64,000 nucleotides of DNA from Geobacillus kaustophilus (GTDB taxonomy: Bacteria > Bacillota > Bacilli > Bacillales > Anoxybacillaceae), in assembly GCF_000948285.1 (NCBI RefSeq), contig NZ_JYBP01000003.1, positions 62,001-126,000 on the forward strand, written 5' to 3'. Under the pieces are notes generated by a model. That model was not told the DNA's origin, ran no database searches, and was given only the letters and a program-made list of their open reading frames with translations. The position numbers and the translations under genes are program-made. This document shows positions 7,496 through 15,863 of this stretch, piece after piece. Position 1 is the stretch's first letter; the number at the start of each line of letters is the position of its first letter.

Positions 7496-8722
7496 TTACG
7501 AAGACAACGCCGAGACAAGCGGACGGTCCGGCAAGTAGAGCTGGGCGTCGCCGCTTTGGCCTGCCGCGATCCAGTCGCGCAGGCATTTGGCGAGCGCCAT
7601 GCTGTAAACGGCGCCGTTGTCTCCATAGGCGTAGACGAAATAGCAGTTTGGATATTCGTCGTATACTCCGATGATCGGCAGACCGTCGTGTGTGCCGGCG
7701 TAGTAGGCGCCTAAGTAAAATTCGGCTCGAACCGGGATCGTGGGGAAGCGTTGCTGAAACTCCGCGATCAACTGGTCGCGCTTATGAATGAGTTTGGCAT
7801 CGCGCTCATCGGCATACGTTGTATCTTCATCCAATCCACCGATGATAATGCGGTTGTCAGCGGTCGTCCGCATGTAGATGTAAGGACGGGCCGTTTCCCA
7901 AATGAGTGTTCGGTTGTGCCAGCTTGAGAAATCCTCGACTTGGTTGGTAACCACGGCATAAGTGCTGCTCAGCACGGCGTTCGGATCTTTTTTGAAGTCC
8001 AATGTTTCGTAACCAGCCGCCACGATGACTGCTCTGGCGCGAATGACTGCGCCGGTTTTCGTATAAAAAACGGCTTGGTCTTTTTCGAGTTTTTTTCCAT
8101 TGATTTCGGTTTGTTCGTAAATGGCGACCCCTCGGCGTTTGGCATATTCCAACAGGCCGATCGTCAGTTTGTATGGATTGACTTCGCTGTCTCCTTTCGT
8201 CAGTAGCGCCGCTGGCTTGCGGAACGGATAATGGCGGGCGATTTGTTCTTCCGGCCACCATTCGATAGCAAAGCCGTGTTTCTGGAGAGCGGCGTATTCT
8301 TTTTCCAATTTGCTTACATCTTCAGGAGAGCTGGCATAATACAAACTGTCGCGGGAGACAAATTCGCAATCGAGCGGCAGCTTTCGAGCGGCATCGGCGA
8401 GATCGCGGATGGCCTGTTCACAAAGTTTTACATGCCGCGCCGCGTACGTTTCGCCAAAGCTGTTGATCAGCTCGAAAAACATTTTTTCCCCCAAGTATTG
8501 GATCAGGGCCGTATTGACAGCTGTGCTCCCGTGTCCCGCTTTTCGCTTCTCGACGACCACGACGTCAAGATCGGTGTCGCTGAGGAAGTAGGCGCATTGG
8601 GCGCCCGAAGTACCAGCGCCGATAATAAGCACGTCGCAGTCGATGTCTTCCTCTAAGACCGGGTAGCTCGGCGGGTTGGTAAAAGTTGTTGGCCAGTAGA
8701 AGATTCCAGATTGCAAGTTCAC
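7496..8722 (-). CDS. FAD-dependent oxidoreductase, D-amino-acid/glycine oxidase-like (DAO family)
   Basis: This 408-residue flavoprotein probably oxidises an amine or amino acid, but the substrate cannot be read from sequence. A Rossmann dinucleotide fold starts at residue ~29 (DVLIIGAGTSGAQCAYFLS) and continues with VVVVEKRKAGHGSTAVNTAL. A middle stretch ARAVIVAAGYE is typical of the DAO/GlpD class, and the C-terminal FAD motif is GTHDGLPIIG. No signal peptide or membrane segment is seen, so it should be cytosolic. It is a monocistronic minus-strand gene flanked by repeats and decayed genes. Composition matches the chromosomal core. Confidence 0.8.
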   Translation of the reverse strand: MNLQSGIFYWPTTFTNPPSYPVLEEDIDCDVLIIGAGTSGAQCAYFLSDTDLDVVVVEKRKAGHGSTAVNTALIQYLGEKMFFELINSFGETYAARHVKLCEQAIRDLADAARKLPLDCEFVSRDSLYYASSPEDVSKLEKEYAALQKHGFAIEWWPEEQIARHYPFRKPAALLTKGDSEVNPYKLTIGLLEYAKRRGVAIYEQTEINGKKLEKDQAVFYTKTGAVIRARAVIVAAGYETLDFKKDPNAVLSSTYAVVTNQVEDFSSWHNRTLIWETARPYIYMRTTADNRIIIGGLDEDTTYADERDAKLIHKRDQLIAEFQQRFPTIPVRAEFYLGAYYAGTHDGLPIIGVYDEYPNCYFVYAYGDNGAVYSMALAKCLRDWIAAGQSGDAQLYLPDRPLVSALSS

Positions 8723-9092
8723 GATCGTTCGTCTCCTTCCACTTCATCGTTCGTTTTTAGCATGACCGGAATCATTTGGTTTATTCGTCGGGAAGGAGGA
8801 GGGGAACCGCGCCAAACGTTTTTTCGACTTCATGGCTGGAGCAACGCAGCAAAGGGGGATAATCAGGTAAATCCGGGAAAACGCTTAGCCTTCCCGGATG
8901 TTATTAATGAACCTATGGATATTATAAACATAGTTCAAACGCTGTCAGGTTGTTGCTTTGATGAGGGGGGGATTTCTCTTGGATGATCCCCGCGATCCGT
9001 GTCCGAAAGGGATGTTTTTTCTTTGTTGCGCTGCACAGCCCGCCCCTTGTCTATTGTTTGTTCCCTACACCGATTGTCTTCGCTCTGTAGAA
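8723..9092. other. Intergenic stretch with a hairpin, no gene seen
   Basis: These 370 bases contain no supportable gene. A perfect 9-bp stem ATCCGGGAA/TTCCCGGAT lies at 8871-8879 and 8891-8899, without a T-run. The frame on the plus strand that runs on into 9791 is the antisense of the coiled-coil repeats. Confidence 0.5.
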
Positions 9093-9761
9093 TTATTGCG
9101 CGTGCCGCAGGCTGGCGATGGATGCCTCATGTTCAATCGAGCGTTTGGAGAGGATGGCCAAAATGTGTTCGTGGCGCTCTTGGTTGACTTCGATCTTTTT
9201 GACAATTTCATTGGTTTCCAGGACCGCCTGCCAAATAGGGGCAAGGTCGTCTTTGGTCGCCATCTTCGCTTGAATTTCGTTTACGTTGGATTGGAGTTCA
9301 TTCACTTTGGACCGGAGTTCAGCCAGTTCCTCTTTGGTCGCCATCTTCGCTTGAATTTCGTTTACGTTAGATTGGAGTTCATTCACTTTGGACCGGAGTT
9401 CAGCCAGTTCCTCTTTGGTCGCCATCTTCGCTTGAATTTCGTTTACGTTGGATTGGAGTTCATTCACTTTGGACCGGAGTTCAGCCAGTTCCTCTTTGGT
9501 CGCCATCTTCGCTTGAATTTCATTTGTGTTGGACTGGAGCTCGTTCACGGTGAAGCGAAGTTCAGCGAGCTCGTCTTTGGTGGTCATTTTCGCTTCGATG
9601 TCGTTCACTTTGGACCGGAGTTCAGCGAGCTCGTCTTTGGTGGCCATTTTGGTTTTGATATCGTTGACCTCCGATGTCAAGGAGCCGACGCTCGAATGGA
9701 GTTGGTCGAGTCGATCCAAAATTTGGTTAAGCAATGCTTCCATCTGGATCATCCTTTCCAA
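9093..9761 (-). CDS. Coiled-coil protein with 27-residue tandem repeats, function unknown
   Basis: The 222-residue protein is almost entirely predicted helix. After an N-terminal MERMIQMEALLNQILDRL, five units of 27 residues follow, built on MATKEELAELRSKVNELQ; three are nearly identical. A different helical C-terminus (NEIVKKIEVNQERHEHILAI) closes the protein. The repeats resemble DUF1640-like coiled coils found in many genomes. No signal or membrane segment is seen. A broken paralogue with the same upstream region lies at 5770-5963. It may be a phage- or mobile-element-related structural protein, but this is inference. Confidence 0.6.
   Translation of the reverse strand: MERMIQMEALLNQILDRLDQLHSSVGSLTSEVNDIKTKMATKDELAELRSKVNDIEAKMTTKDELAELRFTVNELQSNTNEIQAKMATKEELAELRSKVNELQSNVNEIQAKMATKEELAELRSKVNELQSNVNEIQAKMATKEELAELRSKVNELQSNVNEIQAKMATKDDLAPIWQAVLETNEIVKKIEVNQERHEHILAILSKRSIEHEASIASLRHAQ
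9256..9660. repeat. 81-bp tandem repeats within the coiled-coil gene
   Basis: Repeat starts at 9256, 9337, 9418, 9499 and 9580 are exactly 81 bases apart. The first three units differ by only one or two bases; the last two are degenerate. The period keeps the reading frame and encodes 27 residues. Confidence 0.85.
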
Positions 9762-9976
9762 GTGTGGATGGACGGTGATTCAAAACAGTGATTCATGGCT
9801 TTTGTTGCTTTCCTCACGCTGTCTGGACCCTGTTGGTGAAAGGTTTGCCAAAGGAGTTGATCATCCGTGGGCATGTGTGCAGCAGATCTGGGGACATCCG
9901 ATTTCCATTTTAGCATAAATCGTATGGGGGAAGACAAGGGATTTTTTGAAGAAGATGAAAAAGGGCGGCAAGTTAC
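9740..9976. repeat. Upstream duplication, copy 2 (partner at 5942-6183)
   Basis: This is the start codon and upstream region of the intact coiled-coil gene, closely matching 5942-6183 in the same orientation. It marks a segmental duplication of the gene with its promoter region. Confidence 0.8.
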
Positions 9977-10106
9977 AGCGCAGATGATTGTCTTGGGATG
10001 GTTGTCTGTGATATTTGGATTGAGCCAATCTTAGTAAAAAATGAATAGTGCTGTTTTTTTATCATTGTATTGACAAAGATATTCAATATCAATTATTATC
10101 TTTATT

Positions 10107-10125
10107 GATAAGGATTATCATTATT
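10107..10125. promoter_or_regulatory. Fur box
   Basis: GATAAGGATTATCATTATT matches the 19-bp Fur consensus at 17 of 19 positions. It lies 25 bases before the start codon of the siderophore-binding protein gene, so the importer operon should be repressed when iron is sufficient. Confidence 0.85.
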
Positions 10126-10149
10126 AAGATTTAAGGGGGAATATGTAAC

Positions 10150-11091
10150 GTGTTGCAGAAAAAATGGACCTCTCTTCTTGCCATGCTGATGGCGTTGTTC
10201 GTGCTGCTTGGGCCGTTGGCTCAACCGGCTGCGCCTGTCGAGGCCGCATCCAAGACAAGGGTGTTTAAGACGGAGCTTGGCAAGCTGGTGATCAAAGGTA
10301 CGCCGAAGCGGATTGTCACGTTAAGCATGGCGGGGACAGATGCGGTTGTCACGTTAGGCTTAAAGCCAGTGGGGTACACGATTTCCAATTCTGGAACAGT
10401 GCCTACATACTTGCGCAATAAACTAAAAGGGGTGCCAAGCGTTGGGGCGCTTAGCGCCCCGAGTTTAGAGAGAATCGCAGCGCTCAAACCGGATTTGATC
10501 ATTATCGACCATGAATTTGAGTTCCATAAAGCGATGATCCCTCAGCTGAAAAAGATTGCGCCAGTAGCGGGATTTCGTGCGAACAGCTACAAAGAAGCCA
10601 TGAATCAGCTTCTTGTATTGGGAGACATCTTAGGGCGGAAGGCGAAGGCAAAATCGTTTGTGAATCAGTTTTATAAAGAATTGAAATCGCAGCAGGCAAA
10701 ATTAAAAGATAAAAATCTTCGTGTATTGGGCTTTTTCGTAAATAAAGATGGCATTAATGTATGGCAGGAAAACTCATTCTCCGGATCGATTTTTACTGCG
10801 CTTAAGGCTGATTATGCATTTAAGGAAAAAGGGGATGAATACTCCGACTTTAAAACAGTAAGTTTAGAAAGAATTTTAGAAATCGATCCAGACGTGCTGT
10901 TTGCCTATACGGATCCTGGGAAGAATGACCTGAAAAAAGTGAAAGCCAACCCAATTTGGTCCCAATTAAAAGCAGTGAAAAAGAAGCGGGTGGTGGAAGT
11001 CAATCGCGATCTTTGGTCTCGCAGCCGGGGACCGTTGGCGGCAAAATTGATTGTAAAAGAAGCGGCATCCATTTTAAAACGTTATCAGTAA
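10150..11091 (+). CDS. Iron-siderophore ABC transporter substrate-binding protein, non-lipidated
   Basis: The 313-residue protein has the class III binding-protein fold of FhuD/YfiY-type siderophore receptors: KRIVTLSMAGTDAVVTLGLKPVG, then LERIAALKPDLIII, a long helix, and ILEIDPDVLFAY in the second lobe. It should deliver ferric siderophore to the two permeases encoded next. The signal peptide ends in PVEAASKT and has no lipobox Cys, which is unusual for a Gram-positive binding protein, normally a lipoprotein. It is first in an operon with two FecCD permeases and a secreted Ig-like protein, under the Fur box at 10107. GTG at 10150 follows AGGGGGA. Confidence 0.85.
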   Translation: MLQKKWTSLLAMLMALFVLLGPLAQPAAPVEAASKTRVFKTELGKLVIKGTPKRIVTLSMAGTDAVVTLGLKPVGYTISNSGTVPTYLRNKLKGVPSVGALSAPSLERIAALKPDLIIIDHEFEFHKAMIPQLKKIAPVAGFRANSYKEAMNQLLVLGDILGRKAKAKSFVNQFYKELKSQQAKLKDKNLRVLGFFVNKDGINVWQENSFSGSIFTALKADYAFKEKGDEYSDFKTVSLERILEIDPDVLFAYTDPGKNDLKKVKANPIWSQLKAVKKKRVVEVNRDLWSRSRGPLAAKLIVKEAASILKRYQ

Positions 11092-11111
11092 TAGGATGAT
11101 GCCGCGAGAGG

Positions 11112-12119
11112 ATGTCATCTTTGGCATACGGAAAAAGAGCGATATGGATCAGTTCGCTGTTAGTGTTGGGCATCATTTTGTTGATCATCGTTTCTTTAGT
11201 CTCTGGTCCGTTTTTCGTACCCGTTCGGGAAGTGATTGATGTGCTTTTGGAAGACGATGGATCCAAATCGCGAACAGTTGTTTGGGATTTGCGTTTTCCC
11301 CGTGCGCTTTTGGCGGTTTTGATCGGGGCGAATCTGGCGGTCGCTGGAGCGATGATGCAATGTTTAACGAAAAATCCAATGGCCGAGCCAAAAATCATGG
11401 GGGTGTCGGCCGGCGGAGCCGTGGTGGTTGTCATCATTGAATATTTTTTCGCCGGCCTTCCCCTCCTTTTCTTTTCCCCCCTTGTCTTTTTGGGGGCAGC
11501 GGTTGGAGGAGCACTCGTATATAGTTTGTCTCTGAAGAGAGGCGCCCTTTCTCCGGTGCGTTTAACCCTCGCCGGAGTGGCCGTCAGCGCATTTTTGCAT
11601 GCGATCACCGTCGGAATTTTGGTCTTGCTTGGCCAGGATGCGGCTGCTGTATATGCATGGCTGGCCGGTGGGTTAAACGGTTTGACATGGCGCCATTTGT
11701 CGATGATCGCTCCATGGTCTCTTGCTTGCTTGCTCATTTCCATCATGATCGCTTCGAAAATGGATCTGTTGGAACTGGGCGACGATGCAGCCAAAGGTCT
11801 TGGTGTTCATGTGGGGATTCTCAAAACTGTCATGGCAGTCATTATTATTATTTTGGCTGGAAGTGCAGTGTCCGTATCCGGGGTAATCGGGTTTATTGGC
11901 TTGATTATTCCGCACATCGTCCGAAAAATGGTCGGCGTGAATTATAAGTATATTATTCCGGTTGGCGCCTTGTGCGGAGGAATGTTGCTTTTGACGGCTG
12001 ATTTGCTTGCACGCTTGGTGGCGCAGCCGATTGAACTCCCTGTCGGAGTGTTTACAGCTGCCGTTGGTTGCCCATATTTTTTGTATTTGATTAGGAAGCA
12101 GGGCGAATGGAATGCGTAA
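11112..12119 (+). CDS. FecCD-family siderophore ABC transporter permease
   Basis: This 335-residue polytopic membrane protein carries the FecCD signatures PRALLAVLIGANLAVAGAMMQ and, near the C-terminus, GVIGFIGLIIPHIVRKMVG, the loop that docks the ATPase. It should form half of the membrane channel for ferric siderophore uptake. ATG 11112 is very close to its GAGAGG, so TTG 11121 may be the real start. The stop overlaps the next permease start by eight bases, so the pair is translationally coupled. The YfiZ of B. subtilis is the likely counterpart by layout, but this is inference. Confidence 0.9.
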   Translation: MSSLAYGKRAIWISSLLVLGIILLIIVSLVSGPFFVPVREVIDVLLEDDGSKSRTVVWDLRFPRALLAVLIGANLAVAGAMMQCLTKNPMAEPKIMGVSAGGAVVVVIIEYFFAGLPLLFFSPLVFLGAAVGGALVYSLSLKRGALSPVRLTLAGVAVSAFLHAITVGILVLLGQDAAAVYAWLAGGLNGLTWRHLSMIAPWSLACLLISIMIASKMDLLELGDDAAKGLGVHVGILKTVMAVIIIILAGSAVSVSGVIGFIGLIIPHIVRKMVGVNYKYIIPVGALCGGMLLLTADLLARLVAQPIELPVGVFTAAVGCPYFLYLIRKQGEWNA

Positions 12120-13092
12120 GCGTTATGTAGGACTTGTGGCTTGTTTGGCATTGCTTCTTATCATCATTGTGCCATTAGGCGCTTGTTTTGGGGATGTGAA
12201 AATCCCTGTTTCGCAAGTATGGGAGGCATTTTTCAACCGAAAGTCTTCCCTGAATGGGGAAATCGTGTGGGAATATCGTTTGCCAAGGATATTGGTCGGG
12301 CTGTTTGTCGGCGCCAACCTCGCCGTATCCGGAGCGCTGTTGCAAGCAGTGACGCAAAACCCGCTTGCCGCTCCGAATGTCATTGGAATGACGGCTGGCG
12401 CTAGCTTATTTGCTGTGTTGGCGCTGCTGATCATCCCTCATTTTCCTATCAGCGGCCTACCGTTTGTCACCTTTTTCGGTGCTCTCGCTGCCGGCCTTTG
12501 CGTGTATGCGTTTGCTTGGAAGAAAGGGATGGATAAAGGACGGTTTGCTTTATCGGGAATTGCTTTTGATGCCTTGTTTCAGGCGGCTGTTGCGGGGATT
12601 TTGGTTTTTGCGACCAAAGGGATTGATGCCGCGGTCATTTGGTTGGCGGGGAGTTTATGGGGAAGGACGTGGGAACATGTTTTTCTCATCGCTCCTTGGT
12701 CAGTGGTTGGACTCGGACTCGCTTATCTTTGTTATCGCTGCATGAATGTTTTGCAGCTGCATGATGATGTAGCGGCGAGTTTGGGACTGCGTGTCCAAGC
12801 AGCTCGTTTCCTGATTTTTCTCATTGCGGTCGGCTTGTGTGGAAGCGCTGTAGCCGTATCGGGTCCGATTGGATTTGTGGGACTGGTCATCCCCCATCTT
12901 GCCCGTTTGTTGACAAAGGCGGATTATCAGTGGCTGATTCCAGTCAGCGCCTTATTAGGAGCAATTTTGATGATCAGCGCCGATACAGCGGGAAGAACCG
13001 CCGCGGCGCCAATCGAAATCCCAGTCGGCATCCTGACGGCATTCCTTGGTGCCCCGTACTTTCTCTTTCTGCTTCGACGAGCAAAATTATAA
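12112..13092 (+). CDS. FecCD-family siderophore ABC transporter permease, second subunit
   Basis: The 326-residue protein is a paralogue of its upstream neighbour, with PRILVGLFVGANLAVSGALL near residue 55 and GPIGFVGLVIPHLARLLT near residue 245. With the preceding permease it should make a heterodimeric channel. No ATP-binding protein gene follows or precedes in the cluster, so an ATPase encoded elsewhere (as YusV serves several B. subtilis systems) must energise it. About 16 bases separate it from the Ig-like protein gene, which is probably co-transcribed. Confidence 0.9.
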   Translation: MRKRYVGLVACLALLLIIIVPLGACFGDVKIPVSQVWEAFFNRKSSLNGEIVWEYRLPRILVGLFVGANLAVSGALLQAVTQNPLAAPNVIGMTAGASLFAVLALLIIPHFPISGLPFVTFFGALAAGLCVYAFAWKKGMDKGRFALSGIAFDALFQAAVAGILVFATKGIDAAVIWLAGSLWGRTWEHVFLIAPWSVVGLGLAYLCYRCMNVLQLHDDVAASLGLRVQAARFLIFLIAVGLCGSAVAVSGPIGFVGLVIPHLARLLTKADYQWLIPVSALLGAILMISADTAGRTAAAPIEIPVGILTAFLGAPYFLFLLRRAKL

Positions 13093-13108
13093 TGAAAAGG
13101 GGATCAGT

Positions 13109-14629
13109 ATGGATTGGAAAAAATGGATGGTTTCTAGTTTCGCAGCAGTCAGTTTAGCCATAGCGGGGGCGGCGGAGTCTGAAGTGTATGCGGCGAAACC
13201 GGCCAAGCTTGCTATTGAAAGTGCGCAGCCGGTGAATGCTTCATCTGTGAAAGAGTATATCGTAAAAGGAAAAGGGTTCAAGGGAGCGAAGATTAAAATT
13301 GTGATCACGGATGGAAAAGCATCTGTCACTCATTACACTGTTGTTCAAAAGAGCGGATCGTTTGAAGCACCGGTTAACGTATCGACATTACGAGATGGGA
13401 CGTTAACGGTGTCTGTCACGCAAATCATCAAGGGGCAGAAGCATAGCCGCGTACGAAAAAAGATTATCAAGGATACGAAGGCGCCTTCCGTTCCAGTGAT
13501 CACGAATAAAGGATGGATCAATGCCAAACAGCAGAACGCTTATGCTGTCCAAGGAACAGCAGAACCCCACAGCGCTGTGCAAGTTTTGTTGAGCGATGGA
13601 AAACAGCGCATCATCAAAACGGTGCGTACGGACGGCAAAGGGCGATTCCGGGCGGTGATCGATGCAAGAAAGTTGGCGGAAGGAGAGATTACGGTCTCCG
13701 CGGTTAGTGTGGATTCGGCAGGAAACCGAAGCGGCGAATCGAAAAAAGTGCTTCAGAAAGATGTGAGCATAGAGGCCCCTGAGCTGTTGAATGAAGGATA
13801 TATCAATGCTTTCAACTATGAAGCTTATCCAGTAACAGGGACAGGAACGCCTGGAGAGAAAGTGGTGGTGGAGGCTGCTGATGGAAAAAAATCCGTCTCA
13901 GCAAGCGGACTTGTGGATGAAGATGGGAATTATGAAGTAGAGATCAATACTTCTTCTCTGAAGGACGGGAAGGTCACGATCCGTGTGAAAACGATGGATC
14001 AGGCGGGAAATGAAAGCCGCGTGGCAAGTGTCGTCCTCATCAAATCTTTGACTTCTCCTGCCAAGCCGTCTATTGATAATAAAGGATATGTGAACGCCAG
14101 TGAAGATGCAACTGCTTATGAGGTGACGGGCAAGGGAGAGCCAGGGGCGGAAGTGGAGGTCACTTTGTCCGATGGAACGAATGAAATCAGCACAGTCGGT
14201 ACGGTAGAAGAAAACGGGAGATACCGTGTAGAAGCTGATATTTCCCCGTTAAGCGATGGATTGATTACCATTACAGCCGTTCAAACGAGTGCAACGGGCA
14301 ATGTAAGCCCCGAGGCAACCGCGACGGTTTGGAAGGATACAGCTGTTGCCGCTCCATCATTGAACGCCCTCCCAGCCGTTACGAATCAAAATCAAGCGGC
14401 ATATACGATCGCAGGAAAGGCAGAAAGCAACGCATCGGTGCAAATCATCATTACGGATGGACAAAAATCTCTTGTTGAACGGACATCGGCGGACTCGAAT
14501 GGGAATTTTTCGAAGACGATCGATTTGTCTGCGTTCAACAATGGCCAGCTGGTGATCATTGCGACACAAGAAGACAAAGCGCAAAACCATAGTGAAGCGA
14601 CCACAGCGACGGTGACGAAAGGGCAATAA
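13109..14629 (+). CDS. Secreted protein of five Ig-like repeats, linked to iron import
   Basis: The 506-residue product starts at ATG 13109 behind AAAAGGGG. A signal peptide ends in VYAAKPAKL. The rest is five bacterial Ig-like domains of 90-100 residues, each with a YxVxGxxxPGAxVxV-like strand, a G-x-F/Y-x-x-x-I/V strand and an AGNxS or similar turn. No LPXTG motif, C-terminal anchor or lipobox is present, so it should be released or wall-associated. Its position as the fourth gene of a Fur-controlled siderophore importer is unusual. It may hold the non-lipidated binding protein at the surface, or bind iron carriers itself; both are inference. Confidence 0.75.
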   Translation: MDWKKWMVSSFAAVSLAIAGAAESEVYAAKPAKLAIESAQPVNASSVKEYIVKGKGFKGAKIKIVITDGKASVTHYTVVQKSGSFEAPVNVSTLRDGTLTVSVTQIIKGQKHSRVRKKIIKDTKAPSVPVITNKGWINAKQQNAYAVQGTAEPHSAVQVLLSDGKQRIIKTVRTDGKGRFRAVIDARKLAEGEITVSAVSVDSAGNRSGESKKVLQKDVSIEAPELLNEGYINAFNYEAYPVTGTGTPGEKVVVEAADGKKSVSASGLVDEDGNYEVEINTSSLKDGKVTIRVKTMDQAGNESRVASVVLIKSLTSPAKPSIDNKGYVNASEDATAYEVTGKGEPGAEVEVTLSDGTNEISTVGTVEENGRYRVEADISPLSDGLITITAVQTSATGNVSPEATATVWKDTAVAAPSLNALPAVTNQNQAAYTIAGKAESNASVQIIITDGQKSLVERTSADSNGNFSKTIDLSAFNNGQLVIIATQEDKAQNHSEATTATVTKGQ

Positions 14630-14639
14630 GAAGGACCTG

Positions 14640-14697
14640 TCGGCCGAGCCTTTCTTTGAAGCGGGATGCTTCAAAGAGGGTTCGGCCGATTTTTTTA
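14640..14697 (+). terminator. Terminator of the siderophore importer operon
   Basis: TCGGCCGA and TCGGCCGA (14640-14647 and 14682-14689) form the base of a long stem with inner CTTTGAAGC/GCTTCAAAG, followed by seven T residues. Confidence 0.9.
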
Positions 14698-14751
14698 TGA
14701 GTAGAAATGTTTCATAAGTATAGGGCATAATCGTTGTAACATGTGGGGCTC

Positions 14752-14890
14752 TTAGAAGGCTGGTGGTTTAAGGGGAAATGTTGCTCCCCAACAGCGTTTC
14801 TCAAGTTGAAAAACCTTGCAACACCATAACTTTATCCCTTTCGACTTCTCGCAAATCGAGCGAATCCGTTGTTTTTCACCTATTTTCTAG
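14752..14890 (+). repeat. MITE-like dispersed repeat, copy 1
   Basis: About 139 bases with inverted ends: TTAGAAGGCTGGTG at the left, CACCTATTTTCTAG at the right. The interior (AAGGGGAAAT, TTGAAAAACCTTGC, CGAATCC, TTGTTTTTCAC) matches the reverse complement of 55623-55762. It encodes no protein and sits between an operon terminator and the LysE gene. Confidence 0.75.
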
Positions 14891-15075
14891 AAGGACGGCA
14901 AAAAATGATTATGCTTGCCAAATCGATGGAGTTCGTCGGGAAACAAGAGCCGATTTTACAAGACTGCTCAATTTGAGAAGAGCCGGTTTTGAACTGCTTT
15001 TTCTCATTAAATCACCGGCCTTCTAGGCGGTGCGGCGCTTTTTTGAGTCAAAGAGGTGTTGGGGGGCGTTTGGAG

Positions 15076-15107
15076 AAAGGCGCGGCGTCCTCTAGCCGCG
15101 CGCCGCT
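15076..15107 (-). terminator. Probable terminator of the LysE-family gene
   Basis: On the minus strand a GCGCGG/CCGCGC stem overlaps the stop codon and is followed by a short CTTTCT tract rather than a full T-run. Confidence 0.4.
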
Positions 15108-15732
15108 ACGAACGCTCACTGAAGGCGATTTGGATGGCGATTAGGGCGAACAGGGCGCCTTTTAGCCAATTGATCTGCTTGGAGATTCGTTTGTTCGACA
15201 GCAACAGATGGCGCAGTTTTTCCGCGCCGATGCTTACGAAGGTGAAGACAATGAGCGCCTGCACGAGAAAGACGGCGCCTAACAGCAGCATTTGCCGCGG
15301 CGCATGGCCGGCTGTTTCGTTCACGAACTGCGGCAAGAGCGCCAAAAAGAAGAGTGACACTTTCGGATTGAGCACGTTCATGACAATGCCTTTTTTGTAC
15401 AGCAAGGCGTATGCCATCGGCTTCTGCCGCCCAAAGGAGAGGCCGCTGTCTTTTTCGCGGAACGCCTGCCATGCCAAGTACAGCAAATAGGCGGCGCCGG
15501 CGTACTTGACGATGACAAACGCCAACGCTGACTGATAAATAACAGCGGAGACGCCGAGCACAGCGGCGCTGATATGGACAAGCAGGCCGGTGCACAGCCC
15601 GAGCGCGGTGGCGATGCCCGCCTGTTTGCCTTGGGACAGGCTTTGGGCGATGACGAACAAAATGTCGGGACCTGGCGCTAACGTAAGCAAAACGGCGACG
15701 CCTAAAAACGAGAAGATCGTTCCGATTTCCAT
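15106..15732 (-). CDS. LysE/RhtB-family amino-acid exporter
   Basis: The 208-residue membrane protein has the LysE/RhtB signature LAPGPDILFVIAQSLSQGKQAG in its first helix and loop, and about six hydrophobic segments. Family members export amino acids or related metabolites; the substrate here is unknown. The start at 15732 is chosen because GGAAGGGATG precedes it and the first helix begins directly after; an upstream in-frame extension of 29 codons looks untranslated. It is a single gene bounded by terminators on both sides. Confidence 0.85.
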   Translation of the reverse strand: MEIGTIFSFLGVAVLLTLAPGPDILFVIAQSLSQGKQAGIATALGLCTGLLVHISAAVLGVSAVIYQSALAFVIVKYAGAAYLLYLAWQAFREKDSGLSFGRQKPMAYALLYKKGIVMNVLNPKVSLFFLALLPQFVNETAGHAPRQMLLLGAVFLVQALIVFTFVSIGAEKLRHLLLSNKRISKQINWLKGALFALIAIQIAFSERS

Positions 15733-15821
15733 GAGGCATCCCTTCCTTCGGCATGATGACTGTATATGTTCGCCGCGGATCGTATGGATTCCTTTTTGTT
15801 TGAAAGGGAAAATGGACAAAC

Positions 15822-15858
15822 GAAAAAGCCGCCCATGCCATTAGAAAGCAGAGGCGGC
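15822..15858 (-). terminator. Terminator of the CDF transporter gene
   Basis: On the minus strand, GCCGCC pairs with GGGCGGC across a ~19-base loop and is followed by five T residues, just after the stop codon at 15864. Confidence 0.75.
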
Positions 15859-15863
15859 ATTTC

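Noticed and set aside
9256-9660. Tandem 81-bp repeats as a possible CRISPR array
   Set aside because: There are no unique spacers; units are contiguous, in frame and encode protein. No cas genes are present in the window.
8958-9791. 277-codon plus-strand frame with repeats FGRHLRLNFVYV
   Set aside because: It is the antisense of the 81-bp repeats in the coiled-coil gene, whose minus-strand product has real heptad-like helices.
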